The notes below the pieces were generated by a model that was not told the DNA's origin, did not search any database, and saw only the letters and a program-made list of their open reading frames with translations. This document shows, piece after piece, positions 1 to 8,218 of a stretch of DNA of 10,128 nt. Made by a program: the position numbers and the translations under genes. The stretch spans positions 1 through 10,128 of the forward strand of contig CALSCQ010002966.1 of assembly GCA_943704525.1 (NCBI GenBank), read 5' to 3'. This DNA is from Pigoraptor vietnamica (lineage: Eukaryota; Opisthokonta; Filasterea). Each line of letters opens with the position of its first letter. Positions within the stretch are counted from its first letter, which is position 1.

Positions 1-71
1 GGGGGGGAAGGAGGGGGAGAAATGGGGTTGCGCATGTGTTTCCCTGAGAGAGTGACGATTGCGCGTTGCAG

Positions 72-497
72 GTCGAAGGGGCCTTGCGCTCGTCTTTTGG
101 GGATGCGATGCCCCGATTGGCCGAGATATCGTCAAGCGGAATACTCCTCCTTCGCAAGGCACGTCCCTTCCTACTGTCCGGACTATGTTCTCTTCTCCTT
201 TCTGCGCATTCCCCTGGACGTTGGCATGCTGTCCTTATTGTTCCATGTTCGCATACCCAATCCCAAAGGCCATCGAGGCGGTGCTGCTTCGCCGCGCTGA
301 CGGCAAGCAGCTCACGGCGGACGATGCCGCGCAAATGGCTTCGTCTTTCAAGCGAATCGCGGAAATTGTCGCGGGCGAATTGGCCGCGGTGACTTCGGCG
401 TATGCGGCACACGCGACGGACGCCGAGAAGGTCGCAGGTGTGTTTTCGTTGTGTGTTTTCCGTTGTGTGTGTGCCTCTTGTCGCATGCATTGTGGCT

Positions 498-557
<60 letters not shown>

Positions 558-751
558 CCACAGTGGGCGCCACTGCTGCCGTTTTGGGAGATGCCGGCGC
601 GGCCGCCATCAAGCCCGTAGTCAGCAGGCACGTTACGTCGTTGTTCCTGGAGGGCGGCAAGTCGAGCGGTGAGGTCCGCGACGCGGCGCAGAGTACCCTC
701 CCGGTGTTCGTCGCCATCACCCTCGACGACATTTCGCAAAGTGACGAATGA
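72..751 (+). CDS. Unrecognised protein, 3' part (5' end outside window)
   Basis: I do not recognise this protein. Proposed exons are 72-158, 269-437 and 564-751, giving about 147 residues ending in DISQSDE and a TGA at 749-751. The last junction is well supported: donor CAG|GTGTGT at 438, acceptor CCACAG at 563, and the split Val codon keeps frame. The first junction uses a GC donor (AAG|GCACGT at 159) and an acceptor CCCAAAG at 268; it keeps phase and the removed 110 nt are pyrimidine-rich, but it is less certain. The acceptor TTGCAG at 70-71 suggests further exons to the left, outside the window. The protein is rich in Ala and looks helical (for example residues around AIEAVLL and FKRIAEIVAGEL), with no signal peptide or membrane segment visible in this part. 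The gene converges on the Tan1 gene, with 138 nt between the stops. Exons 2 and 3 are fairly sure, exon 1 moderate, function unknown. Confidence 0.6.
499..553. repeat. (AC)27 microsatellite in an intron
   Basis: An uninterrupted run of 27 AC dinucleotides plus one A lies inside the second visible intron (438-563) of the left-edge gene. It ends only 10 nt before the acceptor AG, so it takes the place normally held by the polypyrimidine tract. Alternating purine and pyrimidine of this length can adopt Z-DNA. Open frames through it, encoding Thr-His or Cys-Val repeats, are artefacts. Confidence 0.97.
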
Positions 752-889
752 GCGCGTCTTTCTTTGCGAAAACTGGTTCGTTCCGCGCCTCAATCGCCTG
801 TGCGCGATGAGCCATACTAAAGCCCACGCCGCTGGCCGGTGTTGGAAACTGCGTCTACTCGCACATATTGACAGAAAAAACAGCGGTTT

Positions 890-2925
890 TTACTCGGCGG
901 CCTCTGCTGGCGGTTGGGCGTTGGAGACATCCTCGCCCTCGTCGTCTCCTTCCCCCGCGCCATCCTCGGCACCCTTGGCCTTCTTCTGGAATGCCTTCTT
1001 TCCCGCGCGCTTTTGCTCCTCCGTTTCGGTCAGCGATCGAATGTTGTACCGCTTCAGCCGTTCGTAGTCGGTCAGCACGGACATGCAGCCCACATTCTGC
1101 GCGAGGCCGCATAGTTGTGGAATAGCATGAGCGCGGGACACTTAAACACGAAGCGGAGTCTACGTGACCGTCACACACGCTGAAAGCGCTACAATGATTG
1201 CACATGGGATGCGGTACACGTGCCTTGAGCGCTTCTACCATGACGGAGAAATCCGGTTGACCGAGATCGACTGTGTGCCCCTCGGCAATAAGGACGCCCG
1301 CGACCGCCTTGATAATCTCGTCGCGGTCGACGGCGTTGTTGTTTCGCGAGCGGAAGAGAATAGCAAACTGCGCGGAGGGAGTTAAAGAGAGACACACGGA
1401 ATGAGAAACTAGAGTCACGAGGCACAGAAACCCTTGGGAAGTGTGTTTTTCTTTTTTGGTCGCCGCAGAATAAGTTGCAGGGGCGGCGCCACAAGGATGG
1501 AAACTTGCGCGAAACAGCAGAAATGGGAGCACCGCCAACGCACTCCCACAGAGGCGTGGAATTGCGAGCAAACACACGCAAACGGACAAACCTTTCGCTT
1601 TTCGCCCGGCTTAAAGTGCGCCCAAAGAATAGGCTGCACAGCGGTCACAATCGAGGCGACGTCCGCGTGGCACGTCGTCGTCACCGGCACAATACGCTCG
1701 CAAAACCTGAGACGAAGAACACAGCAGATGGCATGAGTTCAACTTGGGCCATCCGGACGATTAAGTGTACGCGAATGGGACGGCATGAGCTGAGTGTGTG
1801 ATTGTTGAGGGAGCCCGAATAAAGTGCCAACGGGAGTCAATTTGGAGAGGCGTGTAAGAGGATGACGGCAGAATAAAGAGCGGCGTCTGTTTAACCGTGT
1901 GCATACAAAGAAGTGGTTTCAATGACGAGACAGTGCTCGCAACACGCTCACCGCGACTTCGAGAGACCCTTCTGAAGGACGTCGTTGAGAATGGCGCGCA
2001 CAAACACCTCCACGTCAATGTCGGGGTCGTTCACCTTGATGAACACTTGCCCGGGCACCTGCGCACCCACAACGGTCGCCATCTCAGCACGCACGCGACA
2101 GATGCGATGGGGCAACACGTACGCGAGCAGACACAGAGTCATGCTCAGTCTGGCACTGTACGCTATTAGACGATAGCATGGACGCACGTGCATGCATTAC
2201 GTGCGCACGTCCGATAACGAAGTTTAAACACGTGCATGTGAGATCGCTGCGTCACATCGCCTTCTCAGCTGCCCACCCCCGTCTGCAGAGACTGAAACCG
2301 GCGCGGGGGCGGCTGCACGGTACCGTCGGCACCTTCGCCCTTCAGCTCCTTCAACTCGCGATCAAGGGCGGCGGCAATCGACTCGCCCGCTTCGGCGTCC
2401 CCGTCGCTATTGTCGTCGTCCTTTGGGGCGGACTTGCCGTAGGTACTGTTTGGATAGATTATATCGACATACTGCGAGAGAGAGGTAAAATGTGTTATGG
2501 AGGACAGCGCAAGGGTGACGTACTTAGAGGAAATAGCTTGCGCATCTCAAACTCGATGTATCCCCACTCACCTCGTTGAACAGGTTGTAGGCCTCGCGCA
2601 CGCACAGCGCCTCATTGTCCCTGTTGCACGACACGAGGATGCCGCGCATTTGGTACCCGAGGGCGCCTGCGTCCCTGTCATTCTGCAACCACAAAAGATG
2701 CACAAAAGCGATTACTACAAACACGAACAAAAACGAAGAGGCTCTTTGCCATTCCGGTCATGAGTTGGGTGTTACGCTGCTTTGTGTGCACTTTGAACAG
2801 GCGGGCTTGATCGCGGATCGCGAGCGCCAACGCACCTTTCGCTTGCCGTGGGCGTGCTGGTGGTACAACTTGGCCTTCTTTCGGCTGCCACCGCGACCCT
2901 CGTGGGGACGCTTTCTGTCGCCCAT
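890..2925 (-). CDS. TAN1: Tan1/THUMPD1-type tRNA acetylation adaptor (THUMP domain)
   Basis: Members of this family bind tRNA through a THUMP domain and help the Kre33/NAT10 acetyltransferase form N4-acetylcytidine at position 12 of tRNA-Ser and tRNA-Leu. Exons on the - strand are 2925-2836, 2682-2572, 2471-2277, 2058-1952, 1706-1592, 1367-1224 and 1096-890, giving 322 residues (human THUMPD1 353, yeast Tan1 289). The start ATG at 2925 opens a basic head (MGDRKRPHEG, then RKKAK), probably nuclear or RNA-contacting. Family landmarks appear in order: RGILVSCNRDNE (about 43-54), the acidic linker followed by RRFQSLQTG (about 124-132), VFIKVND (137-143), then the THUMP core with RSRNNNAVDRDEII (212-225), HTVDLGQPDFSVMVE (237-251) and CMSVLTDYERLKRYNI (258-273). 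The C-terminus is a charged low-complexity tail (KK, then E/D-rich). Junction phases all agree. The last intron appears to use a GC donor (AAG|GCACGT at 1223); a GT donor 6 nt further on would add Ala-Arg. The family assignment is strong. Confidence 0.94.
1097..1223 (-). other. Probable GC-AG intron in the Tan1 gene
   Basis: On the - strand, exon 6 ends in CTCAAG followed by GCACGT, and exon 7 begins after GCGCAG. Splicing here joins EALK to NVGCMSV, which lines up residue for residue with the EIIK-AVCCLSV stretch of human THUMPD1 as I remember it. The nearest in-phase GT donor (1217) would insert Ala-Arg into this conserved helix-strand junction. The acceptor side is not in doubt; the choice of donor is inferred. 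Confidence 0.65.
2185..2238. repeat. Paired CACGTGCATG decamers in a Tan1 intron
   Basis: CACGTGCATG occurs at 2185-2194 and again at 2229-2238, each containing the palindrome CACGTG (an E-box/G-box core), with a further ACGTGCGCACGT palindromic stretch between them. All lie within Tan1 intron 3 (2059-2276). They could be binding sites for a bHLH- or bZIP-like factor, or could be chance in CA/GT-rich DNA. No function is claimed. Confidence 0.4.
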
Positions 2926-3321
2926 TCCCTCGAGAAGAACGGAGTCACTCACACAATAAGAAAAATGCAACGCAAATCTGCGAAAAATAAACAACGCCGA
3001 CTCGCTCTGACGAACGGCCCGGCACGTGCAGTTCCAGCTGGTAGTCCGGACAGCGAGTCCAGACTGGATTTGGCGCGCGGCAATGCAGTGCGGGGGGCCC
3101 TCTTCTCCGTCATTGTTGCAATTATTCGCCTCTGACGTCTTGAAATCGAGACAGGTCTCGGCGTGCACTACAGCATAGGGAGACGGCATCAGTTTCCGTG
3201 AAGAGGAGCGAGAGAAGGGTCTCGGAAGTGCATCTGACAGTCCATTTTCGGTCGTAACGCACCAAAAACGCGCACGCACATTGCATACCTCTGTGTTTTT
3301 TACGATCGACTACTCGAGTGA
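2926..3321. promoter_or_regulatory. Shared divergent intergenic region (Tan1 / gene at 3322)
   Basis: These 396 nt separate the start codons of two outward-facing genes, so the promoters of both, and their 5' leaders, should lie here. I see no convincing TATA box. Visible elements are a 6-bp inverted repeat CGAGAC-AG-GTCTCG at 3147-3160 and a second GGTCTCGG copy near 3216-3225; both are short and may be chance. Open frames crossing the region lack family resemblance and are taken as non-coding. Confidence 0.5.
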
Positions 3322-4233
3322 ATGGAGGGTCTTCAGGAAGCCCTCGGTGCGGCGCACTCTGCGTACGAATACGGACTTGCCGCGGATGCCGCTTCCTTTG
3401 GCGGCATGACGGGGGCGCCGTACGCGCACCACTATCAAGCGCAGGCAAATCCCCACCACTGTGTCCAATCGCAGCAGTGTGAGATGGGAGAGATGGCCGC
3501 TTATGAAGACGCGCAGGTATGTTTGCGCGTGTTGTTCCGGATGCGTTATGGGGTCAGAAGTTATCGAAGGGAACTTCGTCGCGGTAGACTGCCCTTGGGT
3601 TCAGCCGAAGCAGAGTCACCGTGTCTGGCTTCCTGATGTGCCGTTTCTTCAGCGCAAGCGACGAAGAGACACCGCAGATATCGGCGGCACCTCCATGGCG
3701 CGCCAGTTTGAGAGCCCCGGGCCCACCATTCCCAGCTCTGCGCAGCACTGGTGCGTAACGGCTTGTCTGGCGAGTGCTCGTCTAAAGGGCAGCAGCTCAA
3801 ATTTCCGCTTTGACTCGATCGGCCGCAGGAGCCCCACGGACCCGCACGCGCAAGCGGAAGGGAAGCGCCGTTTCGTGAAGATCAGCGGCAGTGGCGGCGT
3901 GTACGTGGCCGACCAGTTCGAGCCTGCAGGACGCGACACGACGGTCTTTGCGCCGTGCCAGACGGACGTCCTCATCAACCTGCGGCGCATCGACCAGGTC
4001 ACGTTTGCCGCGTCGGCGTTCATCACCACGGACAAGTACGCCCAAAGGCCACAAGGTGATATGCGCACGCATGCCGCTTGCAGAGATGCACTTTGTACCC
4101 TGCCTTCCCCTCCTTCGCATTGACGCAGGCGAGCGCGCGCGCGCACACACGCACACACACACACACACCACACACACACACACACCACTCGCACACACAC
4201 TACACGCACGCACGCACGCACACACACACACAC

Positions 4234-4275
<42 letters not shown>

Positions 4276-4456
4276 GCACACACACACACACACGATTGAT
4301 GCATTGCCATTCTGACCACTGCGCGGCTTCCCAGGCCACCTGATCCACTTTTGGCGATACGACACGTCGCAACGGAAGATGTTTGTGTCGCAGTCCTTTG
4401 CTTTCCTCCACGCGGCCGACTTTGAGCGAATCCGCGCTGTGATCGAGTCGTCATGA
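3322..4456 (+). CDS. Unrecognised protein of about 213 aa, 4 exons
   Basis: I do not recognise this family. Exons are 3322-3516, 3653-3750, 3829-4055 and 4335-4456. The start is fixed by an in-frame TGA immediately before the ATG. Donors are CAG|GTATGT, CTG|GTGCGT and CAAG|GTGATA; acceptors are TTCTTCAG, GGCCGCAG and TTCCCAG; all phases fit, and the stop is TGA at 4454. The N-terminal about 60 residues are low in order and rich in Ala, Gln, His, Tyr and Gly (for example [11 protein letters not shown]). A basic patch RKRRR (66-70) could be a nuclear localisation signal. The C-terminal half (about residue 110 onward: [17 protein letters not shown], later HLIHFWRYD and [18 protein letters not shown]) looks like a compact alpha/beta domain. 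There is no signal peptide or membrane segment. The second intron is 78 nt, a multiple of three without a stop, so its retention would add 26 residues. It diverges from the Tan1 gene and converges on the ubiquitin-like gene. Confidence 0.75.
4132..4293. repeat. Compound (CG)n/(CA)n microsatellite in an intron
   Basis: A GCGCGCGC run at the left end passes into about 150 nt of CA repeats, interrupted by CACG and a few ACCAC units. It sits inside intron 3 (4056-4334) of the gene that starts at 3322 and ends about 40 nt before the acceptor. The CG-to-CA block is the strongest potential Z-DNA sequence in the window. Its peptide frames (Thr-His, Cys-Val) are not genes. Confidence 0.96.
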
Positions 4457-4593
4457 AGCCCCGCATGTGTAACGTAATAACAAAGTAAGAGAGAATCCGT
4501 TATTGTAGAACAATACACAGACGCACGCACGCAACGCACGCAGCCGCAGCGACACGCAATTCGAAAAAACGAGCACTCCATGCACACAAAACG

Positions 4594-6215
4594 CTAACTT
4601 CGCGCGGTGGATGCAGGCCGGTCGCCCGCCAATTCGTTCGTTACACTCAGCGAAAGCACAATGCGCGCTTTCACTGCGGCCTCGGTTGACGGCGTCTCCG
4701 GCGTCGTCGCAAGGTGGCCGAGTGCGTCGCTCACAACAGAGTCATCGCTGCGACAATCGCATGCGGAGAGGGAAGAGACAAAAAGGGCGCAGTTAGCCAA
4801 GCAAAAGGCGCGCAGATGGCCAAACAAGCACCCGGTGCGTGCGGTACCAACGACCCCTTACCTGAGTAGCGTCGCTCCCGCGTACAGCTGCATCGAATGC
4901 TGCGGGACGAGGTACACGACCTGCAGCTTCTCCTTCAGCCGCGCGACCGTGTCGGCCATCTTCACCACCAGCGTCACTTTCTTCCGCGGCTGCGACCGCC
5001 CCGCGATGCCCGACGGCGTCGACGCGAGGGCCGACGGCGCCCTGTGCGACTCGGCAAACGCACCGCCGTGGCTTGCAGACAGCGCGCTTTCGGCGTCACT
5101 GTCCATGTCGTCGTCTGTCGCCGCATACTCGTCGTCGTCCTCGTCATCCGTGAACTCCTCAAAGTCGTCGGGGTACTCGTCGGCGCCGTCGGCATCGTGG
5201 GGCGCGGGCTGGGACGCGACCGCCTCAAACGACACGACGTCAAAGCGAAGCATGCGAATGGCCTCCTTGGGGAGGTTGCCGTCGGCGTCGTAGAAATACT
5301 GCAGGGAGAGCGTCCGTTGGCACAAGAACGTACTCATGTTGTAGTGAGCACACACACGATCACTCTCTAAGAGCTCACAGGCCGTTCTATAAATTGCGAA
5401 GAATGGAAGGAGCGCACTGCACACCTTTGGCCACACGAATCCGCGACCGGCTGGCTTCTTTGTCGCGGCCCCGCTAGGCTTCTCCAACACCATTGTTCCC
5501 TGCGCCCCCCTCTCCAAAAAGTAGACGGCATCCCCCGGCCCCTTCACGCCGAGGATCGGCTCGGATTTTCGATATGCGCCTGTGGAACACAATTGCAATT
5601 TCAAGTCGGTGACAAAAGGGACGTTGAGGACGAATACAACGGACGGCATAATCAGCGCGATTTTAGTAACGCGACCGAGACCACGCACCGTTGGTGGCTA
5701 TGTCGTCCGGCACGCGCTTCGGGTGGTAAAAATACTCCCCGTCGCCCTTCCCCTTCTTCGTCTTGCTGTAGATGCCACCATGACTGAGCACGACGACTGG
5801 ATCGCAGCTTGTCATGACCTCGCTCACGCCCTAAAGTTGGAGGGCGTGTCAAGGCTATATGTCCACGGCAGTTGCACTTCCGATCCCCGCATGGTAAATG
5901 ACATTGACAAATATGACTCGGCGACGAGGGCCTCGCACAGACACGCACGTACACACAAACACCACACGCACATGCAGACATACACGTACACACCCAACAC
6001 GCACACTCACACACACACACACACACACTCACACACACCCGCACACACTCACTCACACACACACGCACACACACAGCACAGCAAGCACAGCACAGCACAA
6101 TACAGGCACACACAGTTAAAACCGAAGTCCTGCGCACCTCCTTTTCGCGGAGCATTGCGGCGAGCACGTCAGCCGTCGCGGGCGGCGGCTTTTGCCGCGA
6201 CACCACGGCGCCCAT
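4594..6215 (-). CDS. Possibly N-myristoylated protein with C-terminal ubiquitin-like domain
   Basis: Exons on the - strand are 6215-6138, 5830-5689, 5579-5425, 5298-4862 and 4747-4594, giving 321 residues. All junctions keep phase and have clear acceptors (CTTTAG, TTCCACAG, CCCTGCAG, TGTCGCAG). The start MGAVVSRQ fits the N-myristoylation pattern (Gly2, Ser6), suggesting membrane attachment. Residues 27-125 form a region I do not recognise, with HGGIYSKTK, GDGEYFYHPK (56-65) and EPILGVKGPGDAVYFLE. A second YFY-Asp-X-Asp-Gly motif follows at 126-132. Residues about 160-195 are very acidic (Asp/Glu) and probably disordered. The end, about 231-312, resembles a ubiquitin fold: KKVTLVVKMADTVARLKEKL, then MQLYAGATLL. 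It lacks a C-terminal Gly-Gly, so it is an integral ubiquitin-like domain rather than a conjugated modifier. UBTD1/2 share the layout of N-myristoyl site plus C-terminal ubiquitin-like domain, but I cannot show homology in the middle. The gene lies in tandem behind the RNF170 gene. Confidence 0.82.
5937..6118. repeat. Degenerate CA/TG microsatellite in an intron
   Basis: An interrupted CA-rich tract, purest around 6001-6075 and including short CAGCA repeats near 6074-6098, fills most of intron 1 (5831-6137) of the ubiquitin-like gene. In the sense strand of that gene it reads as TG repeats beginning about 20 nt after the donor. The 246 aa + strand frame and the Cys-Val-rich - strand frame through it are artefacts. 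Confidence 0.95.
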
Positions 6216-6466
6216 TTCGGACCACGCCCGAAGGCCACAACACGCCTCAAGAAGAAGAGGGGTTCTTCATGTACATGGCGGGAACCCTCATAACGACGTG
6301 GCGTGTGTGGCGGAACTAAAGAAGAAAAACAGCGACGATTGCTTTGAACTGGATCGCTCTGCTCTAAACCGGTCGGCCTGAAACGGGAAAGCACGGCGAG
6401 AAAATTTTCCGTTTCTATGTATATTTCCTAGCCGTCGGAATTTTCTGTTAATCAGCTCATTGTTTC
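6216..6466. promoter_or_regulatory. Intergenic spacer: 3' end of RNF170 gene, promoter of ubiquitin-like gene
   Basis: Both neighbours run on the - strand, so this 251 nt spacer should hold the RNF170-type gene's 3' untranslated region and the next gene's promoter and leader. It contains an AT-rich stretch (about 6399-6450) with GAAAATTTTCCG and a near-inverse CGGAATTTTC about 30 nt later, which could form a stem-loop near the 3' end. No clear polyadenylation hexamer or TATA box can be claimed. Confidence 0.4.
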
Positions 6467-7692
6467 TCAGCGCGCAATAACAACGGAGCGATAGATGATC
6501 GACAGGTACACCAGAAGAATGAGAGCGAAAAGGAGGTCGTCCAGAAAGCCCAACACCCCGAAGACCGCCTCGGGGATGATGTCAAGCGGCGACAGAAAGT
6601 AGAGAATAACAATCGAGATGAGCACGAGCACGCGCAAACGAAACATGAGTTCGATCCCAGAACCAGACCAAATGTCGCGATATAGGTGCCGCAAAAGTGT
6701 GGGCGTGTCGCGCAGGTAGTCGAGCCACTGCGTGTTTGTGCAGGTTTTTTGCGGGAGTTAAGTAGAGCCGGCAGGGCGAAATCATTAGCGAAAACACGAA
6801 GTGCAAAATTTCTTTCACTTTCAGTCTCACATAGTACAATTCACACACCCCACGGTAATCTCCAGAGTGCCGTCGGTTGTACTGGTCAATCCATTGGGAC
6901 CATTGCACACACTGCGGGCTCCTGCCATCGTCCGAATTAACAACACATGTGAGCGCATGAAACATGTTTCGCGGCGCGCTAGAGTAACGCGCAAGAAGGG
7001 GACCAAACAAAGGACCTACCTGCTGTCGGCTAAGGAGAAACTCTTGAGAATCAGAGTTACTCGCTGGCGGCAGCACGGACACGTCAGCGTTCCAAACGGA
7101 GCAGAGTGACCTTGAAGGGCTTGGAGGCACGCGGCTGCGACAAAGCGAGTGCGTGCGCACGTCATGTCATGTCCTCCACAACCCCACAAGGCCCTTAATT
7201 TCTTTTCAAAGAAGGCTGTTTAAAGTGAGTGCAACTATTGCGGGGGACGATTGCGCTTACCGCAAAACGAGTGGCCACAATTGGTCTCGCAGTGAAACTC
7301 AAGCGCAGACAGACAAATCGGACAATCGTCGCCTGCATTTGCTCGAGTCGCTCGTCGCTCTGCAATGGAAGGACCCGCAGGACGGGCATCTGGCGCTCGG
7401 CCGCCACCAGAACTCAGCTGCCGTCTCACCGTCGAAACCTGTGAACGGCGATGTCACGAGTTACGTCCGCTTTTAAAGTGCATCGACGTAACGGCGATGT
7501 CTCGATTTACATTCACAAAGTGCATCGACGCAAAAGCGACTGTTGTTAGTAGTTCACACGCACCCATGCCTCTTGTGAAGGGTGAATCTGCTGCGGTGCG
7601 TTGCGCTGCTGGTGAATTAACACGGCCGCGCAGGCAAACGCCACAAACCCGCACACGAGGACGACATCGTCATCGATGCCGTATATCATCAT
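6467..7692 (-). CDS. RNF170: RNF170-type ER membrane RING E3 ubiquitin ligase
   Basis: RNF170 is an ER-membrane E3 ligase; in animals it ubiquitylates activated IP3 receptors. Exons on the - strand are 7692-7564, 7438-7261, 7134-7020, 6921-6849 and 6727-6467, giving 251 residues (human about 258). A membrane helix lies at about 10-26 (VVLVCGFVAFACAAVLI), followed by QQIHPSQEAW, like the human QNIHPENQEL. The RING is a complete C3HC4: C82/C85, C97/H99, C102/C105 and C121/C124, with the landmark ETNCGH. The segment QYNRRHSGD and then TPTLLRHLYRDIW match the human spacing. The C-terminal DUF1232 region has membrane segments at about 198-210 and 230-243 flanking SPLDIIPE (211-218) and LGFLDD. The RING is split by an intron exactly within FC|AAC, and phases agree throughout. 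ATG 7692 is followed directly by a second ATG; either could serve. The third intron has an alternative in-frame acceptor (6979) that would add 19 residues; the shorter form fits the family length. Substrate in this organism is unknown. Confidence 0.95.
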
Positions 7693-8218
7693 TTGATTAA
7701 ACCAAGGGCGGACGAACTGTCCGCATGCTCTCCCGAGAGTTGAAAGTTAAAAGCCCACGGCGTGCTTTATGTGTGTTAGCGATTTTCTTTGCACAGCTGC
7801 CGTTGTTGGTTTGGCCGCGTCACCCGAAAAACGCGCCGAGAATTCGGAAACATTTCCATGTGGACAGGACATTCTATCCAATGGCAGCACTACCTGGGAA
7901 ATCCGACACGGAATTCGCCCAATTTCAAATTAATCGTTCGGGAGACCTAACTCGAGTAGCAACTCACCCACAGCAGGCGCACAAGGTTCGCGCCCATCCA
8001 CCGGCTCACTGCCACCGCACTGATTTTTGCATCAAAGTCGTGCGAACGACCACACAAAAACACAGCTTCATGACGGTCGCTCTCTCTCTCGTTACTTATT
8101 TTCCCCTGCCCGTTCGTCGTGCGCACCTTTCTGAGCAGCGCCCGTTGGCACAAAGTCAGACACATGCGCACGTGAGAGTGGGGGGTTGCGTGGGTCGCTC
8201 TCGCGCGGTGCGGCAACC
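7693..8218. promoter_or_regulatory. Divergent intergenic region (RNF170 / acetyltransferase)
   Basis: These 526 nt lie between two outward-facing start codons and should hold both promoters and leaders. The centre (about 7740-7950) is more AT-rich than the flanking exons. I see no definite TATA box, tRNA or repeat. A 187-codon + strand frame (7725-8288) and a 97-codon - strand frame (7947-8240) cross it, but neither shows family motifs or convincing splice links, and the + strand one overlaps the acetyltransferase start in another frame. A non-coding 5' exon for either gene is possible. Confidence 0.5.

Noticed and set aside
2758-3279. 173-codon - strand open frame extending the Tan1 N-terminus upstream
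   Set aside because: The upstream part has no similarity to the family and crosses the divergent promoter region; MGDRKR at 2925 is the natural start and its exon ends at a clear donor.
3649-4587. 312-codon - strand open frame, the second longest in the window
   Set aside because: It runs antisense through three exons and the CA microsatellite of the + strand gene; its middle is pure Cys-Val repeat and it has no family motif.
499-6118. CA tracts as CRISPR-like or mobile-element arrays
   Set aside because: They are simple dinucleotide repeats without spacers, terminal repeats or coding content.
5582-6319. 245-codon + strand open frame
   Set aside because: It is antisense to exons of the ubiquitin-like gene and crosses its CA-rich intron, yielding Thr-His repeats.
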